Assembly (NCBI GenBank): GCA_947172415.1
Contig: OX359201.1
Coordinates: 6,560,501-6,624,500, forward strand
Length of the DNA: 64,000 nucleotides
Reading direction: 5' to 3'
From: Chondrosia reniformis
Taxonomy: Eukaryota > Porifera > Demospongiae > Chondrillida > Chondrillidae
The notes under the pieces are model-generated. The model was not told the origin of the DNA and did not search any database. It saw only the letters and a list, made by a program, of their open reading frames with translations. How positions within the stretch are numbered: the first letter of the stretch is position 1; each line of letters opens with the position of its first letter. Position numbers and translations under genes: made by a program. Positions 42,801 through 52,712 of the stretch are shown piece after piece.

Positions 42801-45800
42801 CCATCACCCAGACCATGCTCTCCTCTGCCATTTTGTTGCAGGATAACACAGTCAAGAAGACTTTGATGAGAAGTTTGAAGAAGCTGTGTCACTTCTTTGG
42901 CTTCCAACAAGGTCAGCAATGTGCTTGAGTGACTGTAGCTTTGTCAACCTCCCTCCCACGCTGTTTAGCCAACGATGTCTTGTTGGGACATACCATCACA
43001 TACTTGAACGACAAGGGAGATTGGCAGCTGCATAAAGTGTTCTTTGAGTGCATTGTGGACTTAGTTGCCTTTCTGGGTTGGCCTGCCGTCTGTCTGGTTG
43101 AACCCCTCTTATTACAGGTGGGCGTGGCCAGCTCTAATTACTGCTAGTGGGCGTGGTCAGCTGATATTTGAGCAGAGAAGGTCTGTATATCCAATCTCTC
43201 ATTTTTTACATTTTCCTCACTGTTCCAGGGCTTGTGTGACCCCGAGGAGTCTGTGATTAGCACAGTCATCGATGCCATTACAAGCATGTGTGGAAAAAAG
43301 CTCTTTAATCTTCCTAAACTGTTAGAGTTTGTGGATCATGTGGTGCCCTTCCTCCTTCATCCAGTAAGGAACAGACCTTTGTACTTTGAACTTTGTACTC
43401 TATCTCCTTCTAATGGTCTTGTGTAGAATATATGGATTAGATATGCAGCGGTTGGGTTTGTGTCAAAGACAGCTTGTGAGCTTGGAGAGATTGACTCTGC
43501 CTGTTTCTTGGAGCCAAAGCTTGAACCTTTTCTGACCAAGCCCTTGATGGACTTCACCAATTCTTTGTTGCTGCTGAGTGTGGTTAAGCCACCGTTACTC
43601 AGAAATATCTACGACTCAGTGTTGAAAACTGGCAGAAAAGTTGACCTTCGGGAGTTCTTTGACATGTGAGAGAGGTAATTCAGGGGATGCACTACAACTG
43701 AGACAGTGTGTGGTTCTGTTGTGTATAGCTTGAGCGAGAGACAAAGCGTGAGAAACCTGACCAGGCCTGGATATGATGTGATGTACCCATCGGTCCCCGC
43801 TAAATATGGCCAGGTTAGTCACATGATCCATTCCTTGCTAGTGTGGTTATTGGGAGGGCATGTTGTGTTGTAGGTATTGCACAAGCTGCAGACTTTGAAA
43901 ATGGATGCTAAACAGGAGGATGCACTGTTGGTGAGTCTTGTTGAGTGAGGGGTTTCTGTCAGTAGCTTATTAATGTAATATCTTTCATAGGATCTACACC
44001 ATGTTGCAATGAAAATTTATAACAGTCGGCTTTTGTGAGTAAATTAAAAATTCATGTATTTCTGTATTTTAATGTTGTGTTTTTGTGATTGTTGACCTCA
44101 TAGTGTGTCTGATACGCAAGTGACAGGTGTTGTTGATTTGGACACTTGTGGGGTCCAGGGAAACTGTGTCAGTCTTTCCACTGTAGAGGAACAGTGGTTT
44201 AAGGAACCAAATGAAATGGCTGTTCCAGTTTCTGTTCCGGTAGACAACAAGTTAGTATGGCTGTTACGTACCTTTAGAGTGTATGGATTGACCCTCAGAT
44301 GATGTCATCCCTTAGACTGAAGACACAGCAAGTAGGGTCAATGGTAGGTAGGAGCTAGTCAGTTGGAGCAGGTCCATCTGTGCCCTATTTACTGAATTGT
44401 TTAGAATGAAGATTTTGATGAATGGAATCTGATGTTCAGCGATAGTCCCTCAAAGAAGAACAGGACGCACAGCGTGATGGGGAGATCTGGTGCGGCAGGC
44501 TCTGTCCCACCAAGACGAACCCTTTCCACTATACCAAGCAGAAAACTGTCCAAGATCCCGGATGGAATAGCAGCTCTGGACATCGAACACAACCTTCCCT
44601 CTGTGGACCTCAGAAGTGGGAGGAAGTCAATCTCCTCCAAGAAGAGCAGACACAAGAGATCAAAGTCGGACACCAGTGCCACGAGCTTTGGAAGAGAATT
44701 GTTCACCATGGAGGGAAGGGTGACCCAAGGTATAATTCCAGTAGTTGTCTCAGTTTCAGTTCTCTGATCCCGCCTCTCCTCATGTGTATAGTGGTACAGC
44801 TGGAGAGCTCCTGTTCGGAGGATCTGGAAATCATGATGCAGCGTAAAATCAGAACTTACTCTGAAAGTAAATTAGTTGCTTCTAGTCACTGCATATTGAT
44901 CAGTTTAGTTTAGTTTCACGTTGCACGACAGTACAGAGAGCCAAAGAAGATTGCAGACCGAGGATAGAGTCTTTCTTTAACATTCCTGAGTGAGTCTGAA
45001 TGAGCGATGATGCAATAAGTATAAAGAGTTACATAATATGGTTATGTGCACCAAGGTGGCATGGAGAGAGCAGTCCACAAGCTAACACCATCAAACTGGT
45101 ATCTCACCTCCAAGAACACAAGTCTGCTATAAACAAGTTAGTTTGCAGAATTATCTACTAAGGTGGGGCATGTAATTAAGGGTTTTTCTCTTGAAACACA
45201 GAATAAGAATCAACAAAGATGAATCTCTCTTTGCTACCTTCTCTAATGACTCCACTTTTAAACTTTGGCCAGCCACCAAACTGGACGGCCAGCCATTCAT
45301 TTTGAAGGCTAAACACAGCCAAAAGCTAGGTAATGCAACCAGTTCTTAGATGTAGGGACATTCTCTATAACAGTGAAGATAAGTCACATCTACTGCTTGC
45401 TATACTTGCAGATGGAAAAGTGAAGTCTGGTGTATTCTGCAATAATTCCCAAAATATAGCAGCTGCTACCACTGAGGGCATAGTACAGATGTTTAGGTAA
45501 CACTGTAGGCAGTAGGAAGAGTGGCCTTTGTATACATGCAGTTATGGTAGAATGGCATTTGGAAAACCTTTAATTCATAGTTAATCTAGTATATTAGCAA
45601 ATTCATATGTAATGTTGCACAATACTTTCCTTTTCTCTGAAATGATGACTGTGTGGTTACCCTGGTAACATGGGGTTACCGAGGTAATGGTGGTTACCCT
45701 GGTAACATGGGGTTACTGAGGTAATGGTGGTTACCCTGGTAACATGGGTGGAGTTATGAAGTTTTTATTGACTTGTGTTTAGCATTGCAAAGAAATCTTC

Positions 45801-47004
45801 CATCTATAACTTCAAAGAGTTGGATCTGAACAAGGATGACTATGTCGTAGACATGAACTGTGTGGACACTTTGTCTGCCCAAAACATCATTTGCTGTGCG
45901 ACCAGTCTAGGGAAGCTGCACGGGTTTGACATTAGAACTAAAAAACCAATTTGGGAATTGAAACAGAGCTATGACAAAGGTAGGATGGATTATGTATACC
46001 TATTGCCTCCTGTTCACCTTTGAACCCTCTAAAGGTCTGCTAACAGCGATGACCGTGGATCCCCACCAGTGCTGGGTTGCCACAGGAACAAGTAGGGGAT
46101 ACCACCTTATATGGGATATGAGGTTCCACCTACCCATAAAGATTTGGCAGTATACTGATGGTTGGTTGCCATGGAGATGTATAATATTATACGTCTGCAT
46201 GATGTGCTTGTGTGTCTTAGGCAATCTGGTAGGTCCGGTGTACAGTATGAGCCCCCACCCGAGACTCCCTCACATACTGATGGCTGCAGAGGAGGGTAAT
46301 AACGAAGTGACCATGTGGAACATGGAGACAGGCATGAAGAAACAGATGCTGTGGGGCGTGTCCCAGGCCCCTCCCTTCCAACGCTCAACCAAGGTTCATT
46401 AGACTGTTAGAGTTGTTTTGTTTCAATGCGTACACTTGTTACATGTACAGGATTGTCAACACACAAGTGTTAGAGCTATCTGCAGTGGATTTATTAAAAC
46501 AGAGCCGTTTGTGTTCACTGGAGGGAGTGACAGGAAGGTGAGGTTGTGGAACCTCTGTCATCCTGAGCAGTCCACATTGCTGGTGATGCCAAATGGCAGT
46601 CCAGATAGAGATACAATATTCAGGTACAACCTCTTATATATGCTGCACTGGCCATGCATGTATATGGAACTGCATGAAATGTATTATATTGAATACATAT
46701 AATATATTTTAGTACTGTAGTTATGCATATGTTGTTATATATTTATACATGAACTGCCATATATAATGTATATACGCACTCATAACATATAAACTTGTTT
46801 TGTAGACATCAAGTTATTGAAGGAATTGCTGTGATTGCAGAGGCCCAGAGCCCTCGAGTTCTGGGGAACAAATCTGCACCATCAGAGTTGCCACGTGGGG
46901 TACCTCACATTGATATGATCGATGACTTGGTCGTTATCAAGCGTGGCCAATATCCATATCTTATCAGTGGTGCTCACAATGGAGAACTGAAAATTTGGCG
47001 ATAA
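39875..47004 (+). CDS. PIK3R4: PI3-kinase class III regulatory subunit VPS15 (PIK3R4)
   Basis: About 38 exons and 1368 residues (human 1358). First exons: 39875-39910, 39966-40021, 40079-40123, 40181-40266, 40347-40402, 40464-40528, 40595-40679, 40745-40797, 40866-40914, 40971-41116, 41176-41299, 41378-41447, 41511-41613, 41678-41757. Last exons: 45056-45136, 45202-45329, 45412-45496, 45783-45979, 46035-46160, 46221-46393, 46451-46623, 46806-47004. The start [12 protein letters not shown] keeps the Gly-2 myristoylation site. A protein pseudokinase-like domain follows (HGDIKSEN at about 146-153; TDYAPFKPT in place of DFG), then HEAT repeats (about 330-820), a serine/basic linker ([15 protein letters not shown]) and a C-terminal WD40 propeller ending in IW R. 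VPS15 anchors VPS34 and Beclin for autophagy and endosome PI3P. Donors of exons 12 and 27 were chosen among alternatives. Confidence 0.95.
42350..42537 (+). repeat. 28-bp minisatellite with paired splice-like motifs in PIK3R4 intron 18
   Basis: Six to seven copies of TCATGTGGGTATCATGTGGT plus CTCTGCAG. Each unit carries an acceptor-like TCTCTGCAG followed eight bases later by a donor-like GGGTATCA. It lies between exons ending at 42328 and starting at 42552. Confidence 0.93.
45656..45748 (+). repeat. 37-bp tandem repeat made of X-box-like palindromes
   Basis: About 2.5 copies of a unit with GGTTACCCTGGTAACATGGG and GGTTACYGAGGTAATGG. Each unit therefore contains the palindrome GTTACCCTGGTAAC, which resembles an RFX X-box. 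It lies in the PIK3R4 intron before the exon at 45783. Confidence 0.85.
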
Positions 47005-47201
47005 CATGTAGAAAACTTTTTTATTTAGACAATTAAAACAGCTGATAATATATGTATGTATAATATAATAATAGTTATTTTACATGGAATACACTGGCTT
47101 GGCTTCTACAATAAAGACTAGAAATGAATTGTGGTCAATATGTGAATGTCTCAATGGAACAAGTTTCTACTCAAAAGTTAATAATACCTAAAAACACGTG
47201 G
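47005..47201. terminator. Overlapping convergent 3' ends, PIK3R4 and PDZ-SH3 gene
   Basis: 197 bp between the two stop codons. AATAAA for PIK3R4 is at 47110-47115. The first good minus-strand signal (TTTATT on the plus strand, 47020-47025) lies beyond it, next to the PIK3R4 stop. If both are used the two transcripts overlap tail to tail. Confidence 0.5.
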
Positions 47202-50178
47202 TCACAGCAACTGAACTACATAATTTCCGGGGAAAGTTCCAAATTTATTTGTACGTTCATTTACACCAAGGAACCAGCCGTCCTCACACTTTTCATATAC
47301 AAGGATGGAATCACCGACTAATATTTCAATTTCATCTGCTTTTTTGGGATTATAATCGTAGGCACCTTCACAGCGTTCACCTTCAAGACCTTGCAGCGCA
47401 TTCTTGAGGTCTGAAATGTTGATTGCCTTGGCCATGTTGTCGGGCTGGCTGTCCTCACTGCCTGTATCCACCTGCTCCTGGGATGGGGAGAGCGTCATAC
47501 CCGGGAGGGGTACCAGAATATCTACAAACTCAAAGGGGAAAATCCCTGTCTTTCCATTTAGAGTCCCCTCCAGCCAATTATCGTCAATGACTCTGTTCAG
47601 TAAGATTGTGTCTCCTACTTCAAAACCCAATTCTCTCGGTTTCTCTGCCACAAAGACGTATCTGGCCTTACAGCAGGGCGGGTCATTGCTGAATGCGGGA
47701 GGGGGAGGAATTGCCTCTTCCGCATCTGCCCTGTCTGGTAGAAACTCTATATACTGGACTGGAAGTATACCTGTTCTGCCTTTGAGTTCTCCTTCCAGCC
47801 AGTTGTCATCAATTGTTCTGGTCAAAGTGATAATGTCTCCCTTAACAAGAGGAAGGTCCCTTTGGTTATCAGAAGAAAAGTCGTAAAGTGCCTTAGCCCT
47901 CTCACAAGGAGGTGGCTTGTGAGTCTTTGTCGGAGCTGCTACAGGATCTGGCTGCACTTGTCTGTGCGTCTGCACTCCAGCATCGCCAGGGAGGTGCCGT
48001 CCTGGAGCTGTGATCTGCTCCAGCGCTGAGAAGTCTCCCTCAATCTTCCCAGGGCTTGTTTCTCTGGCAGCTTCCTTGTTTATTTCTGCTTCAATAAGTG
48101 GATGCAAGTGTTGTTCCAAATGTTCCTTCTCTATGGTATCAACCGCCTCAGAAGGGTTTTCCCCTTCCAAAGTCTCTTCTGCCAGTTGCTGCTCAGCCAA
48201 CTCCTGTGTTTTGTCGTTCTCCTCTGGAGGCAGATGAAGTTGACCGTTTGGTTCCTCATGGAAGGGTTGTTGATTTGGTGTTTCTACTTCCACAGTAGCA
48301 GTTTGGCTAATCACAACTGCGGTTCCTTTCTGCGGCTCCCTCTTCTCCGAGTACAGCCTTGGCCTGTGTGAGCTCTGTAACTGTGCCTCTCCCTGAGTGA
48401 CTGTGGTCTCCTTCGGAGCTGGTTGTGCAGAGTCCGGTTTCTTCCAGGCAGACTCAAGATCAAGGAGATCTGCAGCTATCTGGCGCTCCAATTCGTCTAG
48501 TTTCTCTTCTTCCTGCCTCTTCTTCTCCAAGTACTCTTTGTACTCCTCCTCCACCTGGCTGTTGATTGGAGTAGAGTTGCGTGACGACCTCTTCTCTGCC
48601 GGCGGACTGGTTGAGATTCTACTGCTTTCAGCTGCAGCTTTGGTCTGGACAACAGCCTGTGGCTCTGGGGGTGAGGGCGTGGCCTTAGGGGGTGTGACTT
48701 TGGCCTGTGAGGCCTTAGGAGATGCTGGCTTGGCAGGCAGCTTCGGTTTGGGTCCTAGTGGTGTAGGCTTGGGGGAGTGTGGGGTGGTAGGCTTGGGGGA
48801 GTGTGGGGTGGTAGGCTTAGGAGAGGGCTCTGAAGAGGGCGGAGACTTTGATCGGGTGGGTATCTTTGAGGGTCTAGCTGGTGTGGATTGCTGCGGCTTG
48901 GAAGCCACTTGGGGTATGACAACTTCTGTGTGATCGTCCTGAGTGTGCACTGTCTTCATCAGCTGCTTGTACCAGTTGGAGCCACCTTGATTGCGGGAGA
49001 CTATGGTAGCACTTTCTTTCTTAGCAGGAGGTGCTGGCTTTTGGTGGACCTTCTCTTTGGCAGGAGGCGTGGTCTCCTTGGTAACAGCCGTGGTCTCCTT
49101 GGTAACAGCCTGTGTGGGTGGGGGTGAGGGTTTGGTGGTGGGCTGGGAGGGTGGGGCTGGAGGTTTCGGCCTCCCAGTGGAGGAAAACTGGATTGGTTTA
49201 GAGGACAAAGCTTGCTTGGAAAGACCTTTTGTTACTGCACCTCTCTCCACAATGAGTCGCAACTCTTCACCGGAATTCTTCACCAGCAACTGCGCCTCAA
49301 CGTGCTTCAAATTGGTACACTCTTGTCCGTTTATGGAGATGAAGACATCTCCGCTTTGCAGGTCACCTGCCTGCGCCTTGGAGCCAGGTGTCACCTGAGA
49401 AAGACAGAGAAGAGAGACATTATACTAAAAGGCCTCATTCATTTTCAATGACACAAATAATGCATTAAACAATTGCATTATATATGGTGAATAGATTCTT
49501 CTACACACTATACAGTTTCCAATTATTTGACAATAGTAAGTGATTTACTATAGCATCATTCATATTCCTGAAATTGATAGTCAGTACATGGATTAGTTAA
49601 CATACTACATGCACACATATGTACATTATGATATACACAGAAGCCATCTCGGGACCACCAGACCAGAGATAGGATGTGACAACAAACACAGTGATGTGAG
49701 TCAATGACTGGAGATTATCACTGAAGCCTTAGTTTTTCAGTGCCAATCCACAGAACACAGCACTCCATACATTAGGGACAATTTTAAATTATCACTATTA
49801 TCTGGGCATTCAAAGCTACACGACACTTGCCCAAGGTTACCTTGGATACGTACATTCTATTCAACCAAACTAAACCTTAAATATTGCCCAAAGGAGTCAG
49901 ATCGACTAGGCCAGGTTATAGCTACCTACCATTAGTACATTTAGACACGTAGGTCTACTTTCTCTTTACGCATTCACTGCTCCAATCTATCAACACTGCC
50001 TTTTGTGGCGTTATATAGAAACACAATCCTAGCCACTAATTCATTCATGAATAATCTAATAATTATGTTATCAGCGTCTTACCTTTCCAACGCGTAAAAT
50101 CGAGTGGTGATCAAGGCCTCCCATGAGCGTGAATCCCCACGGCTTTCCTCCGTCGAGTTTAATTTCTTGGTGTGACAT
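47202..50178 (-). CDS. PDZ and triple-SH3 scaffold, SORBS-like SH3 modules
   Basis: Two exons, 50178-50083 and 49394-47202, joined in phase; 762 residues. Residues 1 to about 80 form a PDZ domain (KPWGFTLMGG carrier loop, then DLQSGDVFISINGQ), of the PDLIM/ZASP type. A long proline/serine/lysine-rich region with repeated PTTPHSPK motifs follows, then a short coiled coil (EEEYKEYLEKKRQEEEKLDE). Three SH3 domains are at the C-terminus: AKALYDFSSDNQRDLPLVKGD…, ARYVFVAEKPRELGFEVGD… and GAYDYNPKKADEIEILVGD…, each with the WLEG or WFLG tryptophan and a final P-x-x-Y/F. The SH3 spacing and sequences resemble vinexin/CAP/ArgBP2 (SORBS), actin- and focal-adhesion adaptors, which lack a PDZ domain. A cytoskeletal adaptor role is inferred. 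Confidence 0.85.
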
Positions 50179-50450
50179 TGCTCTGTGAGTGCGATCCAAG
50201 AAATGGCATCCGCCTCTGGCTCAGAGATTCCTCTATCACAACTTTCAGTATGTGGATAATGTAGGTGAAAGAATGTACAAAATATGCAGGGGTGTTGTTC
50301 CGTATTTGGTTCCGGATACTTCCGCGTCGCATACCTCGTATAGTCACCTGTTTCCTGTGTTTACCTCCCATCCCGTCCAAGTCAGGGTTCCTTCTAAAGA
50401 GCTGTGTACTTGCTGCAGACCGCAGAGGCTATTCAGTCACGAGAGAGAGA

Positions 50451-52535
50451 ATGAAAATTCTTGCAATTATCGGTGTAATCTCACTCTTTGTATCTCTGAA
50501 CTACGCCAGCCCTCTGGGCAGAGAGAAGAGGGACGGAGATTCGGACGATGATCATCGTCACGATGATCGGGAACCTGAACGTAAGTATGGCGAAGATAGC
50601 TGCTATCGTAGAAGGTTTTAGTTGACGCGATCTAGCAGTCCTTCCGAGTGCCGCCCCGCCCGTTTATGACCTTACTGCTCAAATATTCGTGGGAATATCG
50701 TTTTTATCGAGCTACAATTTAAATGTACACCTTTTCATGTCCAAGCTATTCTATTGCGATATTTATTCTCTTCCATGCGATGAAAGTGAACCAATTAATA
50801 TGTTATTTTACGTGCCTGCATGACTGGTTATGTTCAAGCGCAAGAGGATTTGAGGGTTGAAGGATGCGTTCTCAGCCGAGAAGCTCGGAAGACTGTATCC
50901 GATACATTCACCGTACCATGAACTTTGCTCTGAAGTTCTCCCATGCACAATACAGTAGCGGTGAATGGAAATTGAAAAAATGCTTCACGTTTCCTTCTTT
51001 AGGGCACTATGATTTGGCGCAAGAGGAAAGTCTCCCTCACGTGAGCCACTTGTAACCAGTGCTTTCAGACTTAGGCTTCTTGTACTATCCATTGCTTTCC
51101 CAAACAATGCTCTGTGCTCACGCAGAAGTCATGTAAAGTTGTGTTTGTTGTATACTGACATGTAATCCATATATGGAGGCATTCCTATACATAGTGGTAG
51201 TTGATAATGTAGCTAAAGGTATTCTATCAAGGCGCAGTGATGTGGGTGGCTGTTGTGTATCCCTCCTCAGGACATTCCAGTAGCATTGTATTTTAGTCAC
51301 CAAATTGTGCTTGCATTCACATAGAATTGAGGGATAATTGCACATCCATCAGCCTCGTATACACTCTATCAGCAGCCATGTCCTTGTATATACTGTATGG
51401 AAGTCATTTTTTAGTTTCCTTAAACATTCTATTGTTTTAGAAACTAGCCTACATTGCATTTCCCTGTGGTGTGCTGTTAATTGGTATCCTTCTGGCTCTC
51501 ATTGTCTTCATCATTATGTGGAAGAACAAAGGAAGGAATCTCTGCTGCTTTGAAAAGTGCAGGGTAAGTCCATCCACCTAACCACTTCTACAGCGTGTAC
51601 ATACATACATACTATATATGTATATAATGTACAGTAGAACGTCGATTATCCGAACGTCAATTATACGAATCGTTGATTATCCGAACGTCGTCGCAAGATG
51701 CTGACTCAGCAAAATATGGCCGCCAACCAACGGAAGAGAACTATTAAGTGTAGACCAGAAGCTTGAGATCTGCAAGCGATTGAAGAAAGTGGCTACTATT
51801 ACTTAACTTTCGAAGGAATTGAATATTGGGAAGTCGACGAGTTGTGATATAAAGCGAAATGAAGAAAAATTCGTCACTTTTATTGAGAAACTGCTTGCTG
51901 TTTGATTATACGTACTTTTCGATTTTACGTACAGGCCAATCCCCAATTAGTTCGGATAATCGACGTTCTACTGTATGTACATATGATGTATAATGTATAT
52001 AACATACACATATGTATATGTGATGTGATATATATATAATGGTCACATGATTTCCTTTGTGCGTGACACTATACACCTACATTATAGAGATGACAATTCT
52101 TTGTTATGTAACACTTATATAAACATGTACTTTGCACCTTTGTATTGCTAATTCCTCATCTCCCTCTTCTCTAGACTGTTTCCATGAGACACAGACAGAT
52201 GGCAAGGCTCCAGATCCAGGCTAGGTTAGCTGGTAGTGCCAAGCTATCACTAGGTTTAGTTCCCTATATGCCTTTTATTGCAGAAAATGGTGTTTTGGCT
52301 TATTCTTATGTCTTATTTGGAGTATGCACATTGTATTTGCATGTTCTGTAGAGCTGAGATATGTCGTTGTGATGAGCTAAAGAGAGTGCAAGCTGAGCAG
52401 CGCAAGATCAGAAGGGAGGAGAAGGAGGCAGCATCCAAACCTCCTGTCTATGAGACGGCCGTTACCAGAGATGCTGTGTGCGAGGCCAACGAGGAGCCAC
52501 TCAACTATAGTGTCAAGGCTCCTCTTATTGAGTAA
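50451..52535 (+). CDS. Small single-pass membrane protein
   Basis: Exon 1 50451-50580 encodes a signal peptide (MKILAIIGVISLFVSLNYAS) and a short Asp/His-rich ectodomain (DGDSDDDHRHDDREPE). A likely exon 2 starts at about 50846 and ends at a GT near 50912. The sure exons 3-5 are 51441-51563, 52175-52224 and 52352-52535. Exon 3 is a membrane helix (AFPCGVLLIGILLALIVFII) followed by NKGRNLCCFEKCR. The cytosolic tail is a charged helix (RVQAEQRKIRREEKEA) and ends …LNYSVKAPLIE. I recognise no family; a type I topology with a very short ectodomain is clear. Exon 2 is placed by phase only. The large intron 3 contains a MITE at 51632-51973. Confidence 0.65.
51632..51973. mobile_element. pogo/Tigger-type MITE
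   Basis: A 342-bp element with perfect 24-bp terminal inverted repeats; the left one starts CAGTAGAACGTCGATTATCC at 51632 and the right one ends at 51973. It is flanked by TA on both sides (51630-51631 and 51974-51975), the target duplication of Tc1/mariner-like elements. The terminal sequence CAGTAGAACNTCGATTATCC is very close to Tigger/pogo ends. Internal copies of the ATTATCCGAACGTC motif occur near the left end. No transposase frame is present, so it depends on an element elsewhere. Confidence 0.92.
52238..52295 (+). repeat. Dispersed intronic repeat, copy 2
   Basis: Contains GCTATCACTAGGTTTAGTTC followed by CCTATATGCCTTTTATTGCA, related to the copies at 12991 and 53555. It lies in the last intron of the small membrane protein gene. 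Confidence 0.65.
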
Positions 52536-52712
52536 CAATTGGGATGCGTATTATAACATGCGTATTTACATTTTGGATACTATTAATATGTATATTATTT
52601 GGACATCTGTGCATAACTTGTAAACAATAATCTTCGTGTCAGTTATTTATTGGCCGTTGTCATAGTTATGGAAAATGGCGTCTATAGTGTGAGGGGTATT
52701 GAATGAAGTAGA

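Noticed and set aside
48397-48933. Plus-strand frames of 178 and 135 codons opposite the PDZ-SH3 gene
   Set aside because: Mirror images of the proline/serine-rich coding region; Gly/Val/Leu-rich with no domain.
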